The position numbers were made by a program, and so were the translations under genes. This document shows positions 45,150 to 55,318 of a stretch of DNA of 64,000 nt, in pieces. The notes beneath the pieces were generated by a model that ran no database searches, had not been told where the DNA came from, and was given only the letters and a program-made list of their open reading frames with translations. Position 1 is the first letter of the stretch. Each line of letters starts with the position of its first letter. Origin of the DNA: Dyadobacter sp. Leaf189 (lineage in GTDB: Bacteria; Bacteroidota; Bacteroidia; Cytophagales; Spirosomataceae); assembly GCF_001424405.1 (NCBI RefSeq), contig NZ_LMPS01000001.1, positions 1,361,999 to 1,425,998 on the forward strand, in the 5' to 3' direction.

Positions 45150-46097
45150 ATGACCAGCGCAGATCTAGTAAGCCAGGAAAGGAGTGGGTTCGTGAAAATG
45201 AAGGCGAAAGAAATCGGCTTCGACTTCTGTGGTATCTCCAGAGCGGAGTTCCTGGAAGAGGAGGCGCCGCGGCTCGAAAGCTGGCTCAACAAAGGGCGGA
45301 ATGGACAAATGGGTTACATGGCCAACCATTTCGATAAGCGCCTTGACCCGCGCAAGCTGGTCGACGGTGCGAAAAGTGTCATTTCTGTGCTCCTCAATTA
45401 CTACCCTGAAAAGCAGCTTCCCCAGGGAGAAGACGACCTCAAAATCTCCAAATACGCCTACGGGACAGACTACCATTATGTATTAAAGGAAAAGCTGTCG
45501 CAGCTTATGCTGGCGATCAGTGAGGAAGTTGGCGAGGTAAATGGGCGCGTATTCACGGATTCTGCGCCGGTAATGGATAAAGCCTGGGCAGCTAAGAGCG
45601 GGCTGGGCTGGGTAGGGAAGCATTCCAACCTGCTTAACCGCGAGATGGGCAGCTTTTTCTTCATTGGTGAGATCATCTGTGATCTCGAACTGGCGCCCGA
45701 TGGTCCCGTGCAGGATTACTGCGGTACCTGCACGCGCTGCATTGATGCTTGTCCGACAGACGCGATCACTGAACCTTTTGTCGTTGACGGAAGCAAATGC
45801 ATCAGCTACTACACGATTGAGCTGAAAGAGGCGATCCCGCAGGATGTTGCTGGCAAGTTTGAGAACTGGATATTTGGTTGTGATATCTGTCAGGATGTAT
45901 GCCCGTGGAACCGTTTTTCCCGGTCACATTCAACACCTGCATTCGATTTGCCGGAAACTTTGGCAGGCTTTAAAATGAGCGATTGGCAGGAAATAACAGA
46001 AGAAGTGTTTAAAGAAATTTTCAAACGGTCGCCTATAAAAAGGGCCAAATTTGAAGGTTTGAGGCGGAATATCGATTTTGTTATATCCTCTAAATAA
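45150..46097 (+). CDS. queG: Epoxyqueuosine reductase QueG
   Basis: A 315-residue protein. N-terminal cobalamin-binding domain ([67 protein letters not shown]). Two 4Fe-4S cluster motifs follow: [16 protein letters not shown] and [11 protein letters not shown]. It catalyses the last step of queuosine synthesis, reducing epoxyqueuosine in tRNA. All expected cysteines are present and the length is normal; the short C-terminal region lacks an added HEAT domain. Confidence 0.95.
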   Translation: MTSADLVSQERSGFVKMKAKEIGFDFCGISRAEFLEEEAPRLESWLNKGRNGQMGYMANHFDKRLDPRKLVDGAKSVISVLLNYYPEKQLPQGEDDLKISKYAYGTDYHYVLKEKLSQLMLAISEEVGEVNGRVFTDSAPVMDKAWAAKSGLGWVGKHSNLLNREMGSFFFIGEIICDLELAPDGPVQDYCGTCTRCIDACPTDAITEPFVVDGSKCISYYTIELKEAIPQDVAGKFENWIFGCDICQDVCPWNRFSRSHSTPAFDLPETLAGFKMSDWQEITEEVFKEIFKRSPIKRAKFEGLRRNIDFVISSK

Positions 46098-46123
46098 AAA
46101 GCACAACTAATAGTTAATCCTTT

Positions 46124-46131
46124 TATATTTG
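46124..46131 (+). promoter_or_regulatory. -7 element before the DUF1761 gene
   Basis: TATATTTG matches TAnnTTTG, 46 nt before the ATG at 46178. No -33 TTG at the right distance. Confidence 0.4.
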
Positions 46132-46177
46132 GGCTCGGGAGTTCCTTTCGATGACTGAATAACACACTCAATTTAAT

Positions 46178-46591
46178 ATGAGAAAACAATCTGTCAATCT
46201 TTGGGCCGTGCTGGTGTGCGTAGTGATAGGGCAAATTATTCCTCCGATTTGGTACAGTGCCTTTTCTGAAAAATGGATCGCGTTGAATGGCTTTACCATG
46301 GAGCAGATCAAAGCCGCTACGAGTCCCGCTCCATATCTTGCAAGCATTGTTTCTTCCTCTTTTGTGGCCTACACAGTGGCCTGGGTCTTCACCAAAATTC
46401 CCGTTAAATCTGTTTGGAGCGGTTTCCTGACCGGCTTGCTTTTCGGGGTTGTCTTTATCCTGTTCGACACAATTGTTAAAGATCTTTTTTCCCTTAAACC
46501 TTTCCTTCTGGCGCTCATTGACGGCGGCGTAAGTGTGTTCGTTTATGCCATTACGGGAGCTGTTCTGGGTGGCTGGCGCAAGTACGATTAA
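46178..46591 (+). CDS. DUF1761-type membrane protein
   Basis: A 137-residue protein with four predicted membrane helices (VNLWAVLVCVVIGQIIPPIWYSA, ASIVSSSFVAYTVAWVFTKI, SGFLTGLLFGVVFILFDTIV, ALIDGGVSVFVYAITGAVLGGW). The opening N-x-WAVLV...WYS and the G-x-WR ending fit the DUF1761 family, whose function is unknown. Stands alone between queG and the next SusCD cassette. Confidence 0.78.
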   Translation: MRKQSVNLWAVLVCVVIGQIIPPIWYSAFSEKWIALNGFTMEQIKAATSPAPYLASIVSSSFVAYTVAWVFTKIPVKSVWSGFLTGLLFGVVFILFDTIVKDLFSLKPFLLALIDGGVSVFVYAITGAVLGGWRKYD

Positions 46592-46932
46592 GTGGTCCGC
46601 GTCGCGTCGCCTTGCATTCAATCTTACAATAATACTAGTTCATTAAGCCGCTTCACGCAGCCTCTTCGAGGCTTCTTTGTGCCGTTTTCCTCCAACTTTC
46701 ATACAGCTTGCATTCGCTTTTACCCGTCGATTGCTCCGTGTCAATAATGCCGAATCTTAATTGGTGTTTCGAGCACGCAGCCAAATTTTCTCATTTTTGA
46801 TAATTGTATCTGCGACAAATAAAATTCCAAAGAGTACTCTACGGGGCAGTTTTGGTACTTTCAATCATCATTATTACAGAATATTAGTATAGTGCAATTA
46901 AATTTTACCGAATAAATTGCTATTGTTTCGAA
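46592..46932. other. Intergenic region before SusCD cassette 3
   Basis: No gene seen. It holds a small hairpin (AGCCTC 46659-46664 with GAGGCT 46668-46673, then TTCTTTGT), possibly a weak terminator for the DUF1761 gene, and an AT-rich tract before the SusC gene that should contain its promoter. No full TTG / TAnnTTTG match was found. Confidence 0.5.
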
Positions 46933-49900
46933 ATGAGTATAAATTTCAAAAATTTTAAAAACCCAACGAAACCTATGACTAAACATTTACGGTTGATGCT
47001 ACTGACGTTTGTTCATGTAGCATTTCTTTGTTGCACCGCATTCGCTCAGGACCGGCAAATAACCGGGAAAGTGAATGATGAGAATGGTGCAGGACTGCCC
47101 GGGGCCAATATTCTCATTAAAGGCTCGACCCGTGGTACCAATACAGATGCGGAAGGTAATTTCTCTATCTCGGTTGCCTCCGGTTCTACGCTGATCATTT
47201 CTTCGGTAGGCTACACTTCAAAGGAAGTATCAGTGAGCGGTTCCATGACCACCGTTACCGTGACTCTTGATCCGGATGTTCGGAACCTTGGAGAAGTAGT
47301 GGTAACTGCATTGGGTATCGAAAGAAGCGCCAAGTCACTTACCTACGCGACCCAGAAGATTGACGGAAAGCAGCTTACCGATGTTCGTGATGCCAACTTT
47401 GTAAATACGCTTTCAGGTAAAGTGGCCGGTATTGTGATTACCCAGGGCGCAAGCGGCCCGGGTTCTGCAACGCGCGTTACTTTGCGTGGAAACCGCTCTA
47501 TTTCAGGTAACAACAATGCGCTGTTTGTTGTAGATGGTGTGCCCATTGACAATACGGTACAGGGACAGGTAGGCAGCGATTTTGGTGGTGTTAACGGAAG
47601 TGACGGAGCTTCAAACATCAACCCGGACGATATTGAGTCGATGAACGTGCTCAAAGGAGCAGCGGCATCTGCATTATATGGTAGCCGCGCCGCAAACGGG
47701 GTTATTATGATCACAACTAAAAAAGGAAAGGCCGGGGCGGTTTCTGCAAACATCAACTCCGGTGTAGTAATTGAAAATCCATTCGTTCTGCCCAAGCTTC
47801 AAAATACCTACGGACAAGGTAATGGGGGCATTTTTGCTGAGAAAGCAGGTCAGAGCTGGGGAGCAGCGGCTACTGCTTATCCGGATAATGTGAAGGATTT
47901 TTTCAGGACCGGCGTGTCGACGAACAACTCGATCGGTATCTCCGCAGGAACTGACAAGGTTCAGACTTATACCTCTTACACCCATAATAGCAACCAGGGT
48001 ATCATCCCGAACAATGGACTGACGCGGCATACATTAAACCTGCGTATAGGCACACAGTTTAGCAAAAAGTTTTCAACTGATGCCAAAATCACGTATACCA
48101 ACCAGACTATTGAAAACAAGCCGCGCGCAGGAGAAGAAAGCGGCGCGGTGATGAATGTGTATAAAGTGCCGCGCAGCGTTGATCTGAGCACTTACAAGAA
48201 TTATGAGGATGAAAATGGAAATCCGACTTACTGGACTACTTCTTCCATTTACATGAATCCTTACTGGACAATCAACAAAACGCCGAATACGGAGAAAAGA
48301 AACCGGACCATCATTCTCGGATCTGCCAAATACCAGCTTACAGACTGGCTGAACGTACAGGGCAGGATCAGCTTTGACCGGTACGACGACCGCATTTCAA
48401 GAAGCTGGGCCAACAGAACATTGCTTTTTGCAGGCACAGGCGGATCTTACGAAGATTTTACAAACAATATCTCTGAAAAGAACCTTGACCTGATTGTTTC
48501 AGGAAACCATAATATTGGCAAGGATTTCGCATTGACTTACAACTTCGGTGCGGGACAAACTTACAAGCGTTTTTCACAGGTAGGTGGTTTTGCAAACGGG
48601 CTGAATGTACCCAACAAATTCGATCTCTCGTTTGCAACTACATTAACCCAGCGTGCTGATTTCAGTGAAAAGGAGCTGCATTACGTATTTGGTACCGCGT
48701 CTCTTTCTTACAAGGATTTCCTGACTGTAGATATGGCGGCGCGTAACGACTGGTCGTCTACCTTGCCGAAACCGTATTCGTACTTCTATCCGTCTTTCGG
48801 AGCAAACATTGTTCTTTCCGATGCAATGCAGCTGCCTGAGTGGATCAGCTTTGCAAAAATCAGGGGATCGTGGGCGCAAGTGGGTAACGATACTGATCCT
48901 TACCAGCTGGTTCAAACCTACACTTTCTCGCAAGGCGGCGGACCTGACAAGCTGGGCTTTATTTCCCGTGACGATACAAAACCTGCGGAAAACCTGAAAC
49001 CGGAGATTTCTTCGTCAACAGAATTCGGGATCGACCTTCGCACATTTGATGGTCGCCTGGGACTGGATGTAACTTATTACAACTCCAACACGGTAAACCA
49101 GCTGCTCAAACTGGCACTTGCTCCTGCTTCGGGGTTTGCATTCCAGTTTATCAATGCTGGTAAAATCAATAACAAAGGGATCGAGATTTCTCTTTCAGCC
49201 AAGCCCGTAAGAACTGCAAACTTCAACTGGGATATGACCGTGAACTTTGCACGTAACAAAAACACAATCGTGAAGCTGAGTCCCGAAATCAAGGAAGCTA
49301 CCCTGGCCGGCGGCTATGGACGTACAGCCAGCCCGGTCGTAAGGGAAGGTGGTTCTTATGGAGACCTGATCGCGCAGAAATGGGACCGTGACAGCACCAC
49401 AGGCGCATTCATACTGACTGCCCCGGACAGTTTGGGTAAAGGCGGAGGCCGCCCTGTGGCAACGACCACTAACGAGATCATTGGTAACTTCAACCCGAAA
49501 TTTACATTGGGTTTCAATAACCAGTTCAGCTACAAGAACTTTGTGTTCGGGTTTTTGATCGATGGTCGCTTCGGCGGTGTAATGACTTCGGGTACTGAGG
49601 CTAACCTTGCTTTTGACGGTAATGCGGAATATACAACCAACAATAGAGAAGGCGGCTGGGTACTTCCGGGTGTGACGCGCTCCGGCGAAGCCAATACTGC
49701 GGCTATCAATGCAGAGGATTTTTGGACAACAGTGTCAGGCGGTCGCTATTCGTGGGGTGAATTCTTTACCTATTCAACAACCAATGTTCGTTTGAGAGAG
49801 CTTTCATTCGGATACAACATCCCAACTGGTCCCAACTTCTTCATCAAGAATGCACGGATTTCGTTTGTAGCCCGTAACCTCTTCTTTATTTACCGCGGCA

Positions 49901-50049
49901 GCGCAACGCTGGATATTCCGGGAGTTGCCAAAAGAAAGCTGCCTTTTGATCCGGACGTGAATCTGGGCGCAGGAAACTTTCAGGGTGTGGAATATGGAAA
50001 CCTGCCTTCTACAAGAACCGTAGGCTTGAATCTAAAACTGGGATTCTAA
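46933..50049 (+). CDS. SusC/RagA-type TonB-dependent transporter (pair 3)
   Basis: A 1038-residue protein from the ATG at 46933; the ATG at 46975 (MTKHLRLMLLTFVHV) gives a tidier signal peptide ending CTAFAQ and may be the real start. Carboxypeptidase-regulatory-like domain (RQITGKVNDENGAGLPGANILI, GNFSISV), TonB-box-like GEVVVTALG, plug (GKVAGIVITQGAS, LFVVDGVPID, NPDDIESMNVLKGAAASALYG, RAANGVIMITTKKGK) and a barrel ending TVGLNLKLGF. First gene of the third cassette; SusD follows by 25 bp. Confidence 0.95.
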   Translation: MSINFKNFKNPTKPMTKHLRLMLLTFVHVAFLCCTAFAQDRQITGKVNDENGAGLPGANILIKGSTRGTNTDAEGNFSISVASGSTLIISSVGYTSKEVSVSGSMTTVTVTLDPDVRNLGEVVVTALGIERSAKSLTYATQKIDGKQLTDVRDANFVNTLSGKVAGIVITQGASGPGSATRVTLRGNRSISGNNNALFVVDGVPIDNTVQGQVGSDFGGVNGSDGASNINPDDIESMNVLKGAAASALYGSRAANGVIMITTKKGKAGAVSANINSGVVIENPFVLPKLQNTYGQGNGGIFAEKAGQSWGAAATAYPDNVKDFFRTGVSTNNSIGISAGTDKVQTYTSYTHNSNQGIIPNNGLTRHTLNLRIGTQFSKKFSTDAKITYTNQTIENKPRAGEESGAVMNVYKVPRSVDLSTYKNYEDENGNPTYWTTSSIYMNPYWTINKTPNTEKRNRTIILGSAKYQLTDWLNVQGRISFDRYDDRISRSWANRTLLFAGTGGSYEDFTNNISEKNLDLIVSGNHNIGKDFALTYNFGAGQTYKRFSQVGGFANGLNVPNKFDLSFATTLTQRADFSEKELHYVFGTASLSYKDFLTVDMAARNDWSSTLPKPYSYFYPSFGANIVLSDAMQLPEWISFAKIRGSWAQVGNDTDPYQLVQTYTFSQGGGPDKLGFISRDDTKPAENLKPEISSSTEFGIDLRTFDGRLGLDVTYYNSNTVNQLLKLALAPASGFAFQFINAGKINNKGIEISLSAKPVRTANFNWDMTVNFARNKNTIVKLSPEIKEATLAGGYGRTASPVVREGGSYGDLIAQKWDRDSTTGAFILTAPDSLGKGGGRPVATTTNEIIGNFNPKFTLGFNNQFSYKNFVFGFLIDGRFGGVMTSGTEANLAFDGNAEYTTNNREGGWVLPGVTRSGEANTAAINAEDFWTTVSGGRYSWGEFFTYSTTNVRLRELSFGYNIPTGPNFFIKNARISFVARNLFFIYRGSATLDIPGVAKRKLPFDPDVNLGAGNFQGVEYGNLPSTRTVGLNLKLGF

Positions 50050-50074
50050 TCACAAATCATTATTAGGCTACAAA

Positions 50075-51646
50075 ATGAAAATACATATAAAATATAAAAA
50101 GATAGCGTGCATTGGCCTGATAGCTGCAACCGTCGGGATCGGGCAGGCTTGTACAGGGGATTTTGAAGAAATGAATACAAGCAAGACAAAGCTCACCACT
50201 TTGTCTGATAGCGAGCTTCCATTCCTCTTTTCCCGCGCGCAGCAGCAGGCATCATATTCCAGCGGAACCTACCAGATCGCGCAAAACCTCTTTGCTGATT
50301 TGTACGCGCAGTACTTTGCGACTTCCGCAACCTACTTTCCAACAGATCGCTACGCAATGCGGTTTGACTGGCTTACAGGTCACTGGAACCCTGTATACAC
50401 GCAGGTGGTACCGCAGCTGAAAACCATTTTTGAGCAGACAGATCCGGGCTCGGCTGAATATGCTCTGGCGAATGTGATCTGGGTATTTGCCTTTCACAGG
50501 CTTACGGATTATTACGGACCTATTCCTTACTCCGCTGCCGGAACACCTGCATTGTCAATCAAATACGATTCGCAGGCGGATATTTACAAGGATTTCTTTG
50601 TGAGACTGGATGCGGCCACAACGGTGCTCAAAGGTAAAACGACCGCTGTTCCTTATGGAAAATTCGATTTGATCTATAAAGGTGATGTTAACAAATGGAT
50701 CAAATTTGCGAATACTCTCAGGCTGCGGCTAGCATTGCGGATCTCGAAAGTGGATCCGGCAGAAGCTAAAAAGCAGGCTGAGGCGGCTTACGCCGGCGGT
50801 ATCATGACCGACGTTGCTGACGACGCTTACATGGGTAAAACACAGACCGGAGACGATGCCAATGGATTGAGCCGCATTGCTGTATGGAACGAGTTCCGTA
50901 TGAGTGCTTCCATGGAGTCGGTACTGAAAGGTTACGCCGATCCCAGGATTGGAATTTACTTTCAGCCAGCCAGCGGAACAGGTACCTATGAAGGTCTGCG
51001 CAACGGTCTCACACCGAAACAACTTGCTGCCGGGCCAAACGGGAACAACAATAATTCAAATGTTGGAACAAGATGGGCAACCGGCTCAGGCGCCGACTGG
51101 ACTACTGTTTTTGATACTCCTCAAAACATCCTGCATTCTGCCGAGGCTTACTTCCTGCGCGCAGAAGGTGCATTGAATGGCTGGGCAATGGGCGGTACTG
51201 CGAAAGAGCTTTATGAAAAGGGTATCACTGCCTCTATGAAGCAATGGGGCGTTTCTGATGCAGCCGCAGCAGCTTACGTGAACAGCATGAGCAAGCCGGT
51301 TGCGCCAGGGGATGAGCAAAATTCGCCTGCACTTTCCAATATTCCTGTAAAATGGGACGATGCAGCTTCTATTGCTGTGAAACGCGAGCAGATCGGTACG
51401 CAAAAATGGCTTGCATTATATCCCGACGGTATGGAGGCCTGGGCAGAGGCGAGAAGAACGCGTTTCCCGAAACTTTACCCGGTGGTGAACTCGGATAATG
51501 AAGATCTGAAAAACGGCGCAATGATCCGTCGCATTCCTTTCCTGCGAACAGAAAGGGAGACAAACGGAGCAGCTGTGAAGGCAGCCGAAGCGTTATTGGG
51601 TGGTCCTGATAAAGCGAGCACTCCATTGTGGTGGGACAAGAACTAG
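50075..51646 (+). CDS. SusD-like outer-membrane lipoprotein (pair 3)
   Basis: A 523-residue protein with lipoprotein signal (lipobox GQAC, then TGDFEEMNTSKT, acidic). SusD_2-type features: LADYYGPIPYS-like RLTDYYGPIPYSAAG, YKGDVNKWIKFANTLRLRLALRISKVDP, AEAYFLRAEGALNGW, and near the C-terminus REQIGTQKWLALYPDGMEAWAEARRTRFP. Should close the ligand cavity of the SusC encoded just upstream. Confidence 0.93.
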   Translation: MKIHIKYKKIACIGLIAATVGIGQACTGDFEEMNTSKTKLTTLSDSELPFLFSRAQQQASYSSGTYQIAQNLFADLYAQYFATSATYFPTDRYAMRFDWLTGHWNPVYTQVVPQLKTIFEQTDPGSAEYALANVIWVFAFHRLTDYYGPIPYSAAGTPALSIKYDSQADIYKDFFVRLDAATTVLKGKTTAVPYGKFDLIYKGDVNKWIKFANTLRLRLALRISKVDPAEAKKQAEAAYAGGIMTDVADDAYMGKTQTGDDANGLSRIAVWNEFRMSASMESVLKGYADPRIGIYFQPASGTGTYEGLRNGLTPKQLAAGPNGNNNNSNVGTRWATGSGADWTTVFDTPQNILHSAEAYFLRAEGALNGWAMGGTAKELYEKGITASMKQWGVSDAAAAAYVNSMSKPVAPGDEQNSPALSNIPVKWDDAASIAVKREQIGTQKWLALYPDGMEAWAEARRTRFPKLYPVVNSDNEDLKNGAMIRRIPFLRTERETNGAAVKAAEALLGGPDKASTPLWWDKN

Positions 51647-51667
51647 CCTCAATGGTGCTCTGAATGA

Positions 51668-51705
51668 AGCAAAAGGCGGGCTATGTGCCTGCCTTTTTGC
51701 TATTT
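51668..51705 (+). terminator. Terminator between SusD 3 and the FG-GAP/ASPIC gene
   Basis: AGCAAAAGGCGGGC (51668-51681) pairs with GCCTGCCTTTTTGCT (51687-51701) with one mismatch. Like cassette 2, a terminator separates the SusCD genes from the FG-GAP gene. Confidence 0.82.
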
Positions 51706-51751
51706 AAGTGAAACCTCCTCTTTTTTGAATTGAGCTACAACCTTTGAAATA

Positions 51752-54700
51752 ATGAAAAACAGCTTTCTGGCTTTCGTTCTGTGCGTTTCCCTATTCTCCT
51801 GCGGATCGGAAGATACCTTATTTACCTTGCTCAAACCTTCGCAAACGGGCATTGACTTCAACAATTTTATTGATGAAGATGCTTCGAATAATGTGCTGGA
51901 ATACGGATATTTCTATAACGGGGGCGGAGTTGCGGCAGCTGATTTCAACAATGACGGGCTTGTAGATCTGTACTTTACAGGCAATATGGTCGCCAATAAA
52001 CTGTATCTCAATAGAGGCGATTTTGAATTTGAAGATGTGTCGGAGCAATCGGGTACTGCATTGAATGAGGGCTGGAAAACGGGTGTGTCGCTCGTGGATA
52101 TCAACGACGACGGCTGGATTGATATTTACGTTTGCCGGGCCGGTGCGCAGGATCCCAGGCTCAGGACAAAGCTGCTGTATGTCAACAATGGAAAAACGGC
52201 CGACGGGGTGCCGACCTTTACCGAGAAGGCAGCAGCGTACGGGCTTGATGATCGTTCCTACACCACTCAGGCTGCTTTTTTTGATTATGACAAAGACGGC
52301 GATACCGACTGTTTCCTGCTCAATCATTCGGTCCAGCAATATGCCGGATTCAGTAACCTGATCGCCAATTACCGCCAGCAGCGAAATGACGCCTACGGAA
52401 ATAAATTGCTGAGGAATGACGGCGGCAAATTCACGAATGTGACAGACTCTTCGGGTATTGTATCCAATGTGCTCAGTTTTGGTTTGGGGATCAATATCAA
52501 TGATTTCAACAACGATGGCTGGCAGGATATCTACATTTCAAATGATTATAATGAAAACGACTACCTGTACCTGAACCAAAAAAACGGCCGGTTTAAAGAA
52601 GTGATCAGAGAAGCTACCGGGCACGTTTCGCTGTATTCAATGGGGACAGATGCGGCCGATATCAATAATGATGGGCTCGTGGATATCCTTACACTGGACA
52701 TGCTGCCGGCTTCGAACGAGCGGATCAAGCTTACTTCCGGCGATGATAATTACGACAAATACCAGCAGCTGCTCCGTGCAGGCTTTCACGATCAGACAAT
52801 GCGGAATATGTTGCAGCTGAACAGCGGCGTCAATGCAGACGGCGTGCCGGTATTCAGCGAAATTGGTCAGCTGGCTGGTATTTCCAACACGGACTGGAGC
52901 TGGGCAGGTTTAATGGCGGATTTTGATAATGACGGCTGGAAAGACATTTTCATTTCAAACGGATATGCCCGCGATTACACCAATATGGAATTCCTGAAAT
53001 ACTCAACTGATCTGCAAGGCCAGGCGGGAAAAGGAGGGAAGCAGCCTACACAAATGGAAATCATCGCCGAAATGCCGCCCATTGATGAACCCGATGATAT
53101 TTTCCAAAATCAGAAAAACCTCACTTTTGCTAAAAAAACAAAAGAATGGGGCTTTGAAAAAGGTAATCAGTCCAACGGCGCCATTTATGCAGATCTGGAC
53201 AACGACGGGGATCTTGATCTTGTAGTCAATAATGTAAATCAGAAAGCATTTGTATATAAAAACAATGCAGAAACAAAGCTGCCTAACAAGTACCTCAAAG
53301 TAAAGCTCAATGCACCGAAGTTCGCCTTCATGGCAGGGGCAAAACTGGATCTTTATTCCGATTCGCTGACGCAGACGCACAACTTTCAGCCCGTGCGCGG
53401 CTTTCAGTCTGCGCAATGGGACGCGGTACATTTCGGGCTGGGCAGCGCGCAACGTATAGACAGCCTGGTTGTGTCCTGGGCTGACGGAAGGAGACAAACC
53501 CTGAAAAATGTAAAAGCGGGAAGCGGGCTAATCCTGAAATATACGGACGCACAGAAGTCTGCCGGGGACAAGGTCCTCCCTCAGCCTGCGCTATGGACGC
53601 CGGAAAACCTTCTTGATTTTACACATACCGAAGACCAGCGGAATGATTTCCGCGTACAAACGCTGCTGCCTGCGATGCTATCTGCACAAGGCCCTCATTT
53701 TGCTAAAAAGGACATTAACAAGGACGGAACCGAGGATATCTATGTGGGCGGAGCGCGTGGGCAGGCGGGTGCATTGTTCCTGAGCAGTAATGGGAAACTG
53801 GTGAAATCGCCGCAGCCGGCATTGGAAGCAGATGCTGCTTTCGAGGATGCTGATATGGAATTTTTTGATGCAGACGGGGACAATGATTTCGACTTGCTGG
53901 TAACCAGCCAGGGGTACGAGCTCAATGCAGGCGATCCGCTGTTGCTGCCGCGGCTTTACATTAATGAAAATGGAAAATTTCGGAAGGCCCCATTGCCTGC
54001 GGCTGGTTTGAATGCGGCAGTAGTTGTGAGCGCCGACGTGGATAAGGATGGTGATTACGACCTTTTCCTGGGTACCCGCGTAACGCCGGGCAGGTTTCCG
54101 GAAAGTATGGGGGGCGTTTTGCTGATCAATGACGGAAAGGGGAGGTTTTCAGACCAAACTAAAACGAATGCAGCTCAGCTGGCAGGCGCAGGAATGGTGA
54201 CCGACGCCGTTTTTCAGGATCTGAATGGAGATGGTTTTCTGGAGCTATTGCTCACGACCGACTGGGGACCTGTGAAGGTATTTGGCAATAACAACGGAAA
54301 GCTCACTGATGCGAGCGCGGCCTGGTCAACGAATGCACTTACCGGCTGCTGGAACACCATTGAAAGTGCTGACCTGGATGCCGACGGAGATATGGATTTT
54401 GTAGTCGGGAATGTGGGGACGAACTGGCAATGGAATGTTGTTTCTCCAACTGGGCTGTCTATGTATGCGGCTGACTTTGATAATCTTAACCGCATTGTGC
54501 CGGTGATCGCGATCACTGAAAATGGCAAAGAGTTCCCATTTGCGAGTCGTGACGAGTTGCTGGACCAGGTGCCTTCACTCAAAAAGAAATACAACAATTA
54601 CGTTACCTATTCCAGCGCGGCCCTGAACGAAATACTACCGGCAGAAAAACTGAATGCAGCCAGAAAGCTCGGGGTAAGTGAGTTCAGGAGCGGGATCCTT

Positions 54701-55051
54701 GAAAATAATGGCGGCAAGTTCACCTTCCGTCCGCTGCCTGTTGAAGCGCAGTTCGCGCCGGTTTACGCGATCGCCGTGACGGATATGAATGCAGACGGGA
54801 AGCCTGACCTGGTTCTTGGCGGTAACATCAGGCAAACGCGCGTGCGGCTTGGCAGGAACGACGCCAGTCTGATGCAGGCGTTTGTTAATAAGGGTTCGCA
54901 GCAATTTTCCTTCCTTCCTCAATACAAAAGCGGATTTTACGTTAAAGGCGATGTGCGGGATATTGCAGTGGTGCAGAGTGGCGGAGTAAGTTATTTGCTG
55001 GCTGCTGTCAATAACGGGAAGATGGAGGGGTACAGGTTGAGAAAGCACTGA
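51752..55051 (+). CDS. FG-GAP/ASPIC-UnbV (CRTAC1-like) lipoprotein of cassette 3
   Basis: A 1099-residue lipoprotein (lipobox SLFSC, then GSED). FG-GAP/VCBS repeats cover about residues 40-500 (DFNNDGLVDL, DINDDGWIDI, DYDKDGDTDC, DFNNDGWQDI, DINNDGLVDI, DFDNDGWKDI, DLDNDGDLDL). An ASPIC/UnbV domain follows near residues 520-600 (GAKLDLYSDS, VRGFQSAQWDAVHFGLGSAQRID). The second repeat block opens with NDFRVQTLLPAMLSAQGPHFAKKDINKDGTEDIYVGGA, a stretch shared with the cassette 2 and 4 homologues. Surface location inferred. Confidence 0.9.
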   Translation: MKNSFLAFVLCVSLFSCGSEDTLFTLLKPSQTGIDFNNFIDEDASNNVLEYGYFYNGGGVAAADFNNDGLVDLYFTGNMVANKLYLNRGDFEFEDVSEQSGTALNEGWKTGVSLVDINDDGWIDIYVCRAGAQDPRLRTKLLYVNNGKTADGVPTFTEKAAAYGLDDRSYTTQAAFFDYDKDGDTDCFLLNHSVQQYAGFSNLIANYRQQRNDAYGNKLLRNDGGKFTNVTDSSGIVSNVLSFGLGININDFNNDGWQDIYISNDYNENDYLYLNQKNGRFKEVIREATGHVSLYSMGTDAADINNDGLVDILTLDMLPASNERIKLTSGDDNYDKYQQLLRAGFHDQTMRNMLQLNSGVNADGVPVFSEIGQLAGISNTDWSWAGLMADFDNDGWKDIFISNGYARDYTNMEFLKYSTDLQGQAGKGGKQPTQMEIIAEMPPIDEPDDIFQNQKNLTFAKKTKEWGFEKGNQSNGAIYADLDNDGDLDLVVNNVNQKAFVYKNNAETKLPNKYLKVKLNAPKFAFMAGAKLDLYSDSLTQTHNFQPVRGFQSAQWDAVHFGLGSAQRIDSLVVSWADGRRQTLKNVKAGSGLILKYTDAQKSAGDKVLPQPALWTPENLLDFTHTEDQRNDFRVQTLLPAMLSAQGPHFAKKDINKDGTEDIYVGGARGQAGALFLSSNGKLVKSPQPALEADAAFEDADMEFFDADGDNDFDLLVTSQGYELNAGDPLLLPRLYINENGKFRKAPLPAAGLNAAVVVSADVDKDGDYDLFLGTRVTPGRFPESMGGVLLINDGKGRFSDQTKTNAAQLAGAGMVTDAVFQDLNGDGFLELLLTTDWGPVKVFGNNNGKLTDASAAWSTNALTGCWNTIESADLDADGDMDFVVGNVGTNWQWNVVSPTGLSMYAADFDNLNRIVPVIAITENGKEFPFASRDELLDQVPSLKKKYNNYVTYSSAALNEILPAEKLNAARKLGVSEFRSGILENNGGKFTFRPLPVEAQFAPVYAIAVTDMNADGKPDLVLGGNIRQTRVRLGRNDASLMQAFVNKGSQQFSFLPQYKSGFYVKGDVRDIAVVQSGGVSYLLAAVNNGKMEGYRLRKH

Positions 55052-55070
55052 TTTCCAATGATATTCTTGT

Positions 55071-55104
55071 AAACCCCCGGTTCTTCATAGCCGGGGGTTT
55101 TTTG
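55071..55104 (+). terminator. Terminator after the cassette 3 FG-GAP/ASPIC gene
   Basis: A perfect 10-bp stem, AAACCCCCGG (55071-55080) with CCGGGGGTTT (55091-55100), then a T-run. It marks the boundary to cassette 4. Confidence 0.88.
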
Positions 55105-55318
55105 TTGTTGCAGACTTTGCATCGTAAGTCATACAACTGTAAGTTTTGTGTATGAATGTGTTTGAAAAATGGCATAAAAAATAAATAATGGCGGGTACTT
55201 CCTAAAAATATTTAATTACGAGAGATTTTTGAGATATTTGCCTCTCGGATAATGAATAAGAACTTTATTCTGTAAACGCCAATTTAACCAAATTAAAAAT
55301 TCATTAAAGAAGTAATCT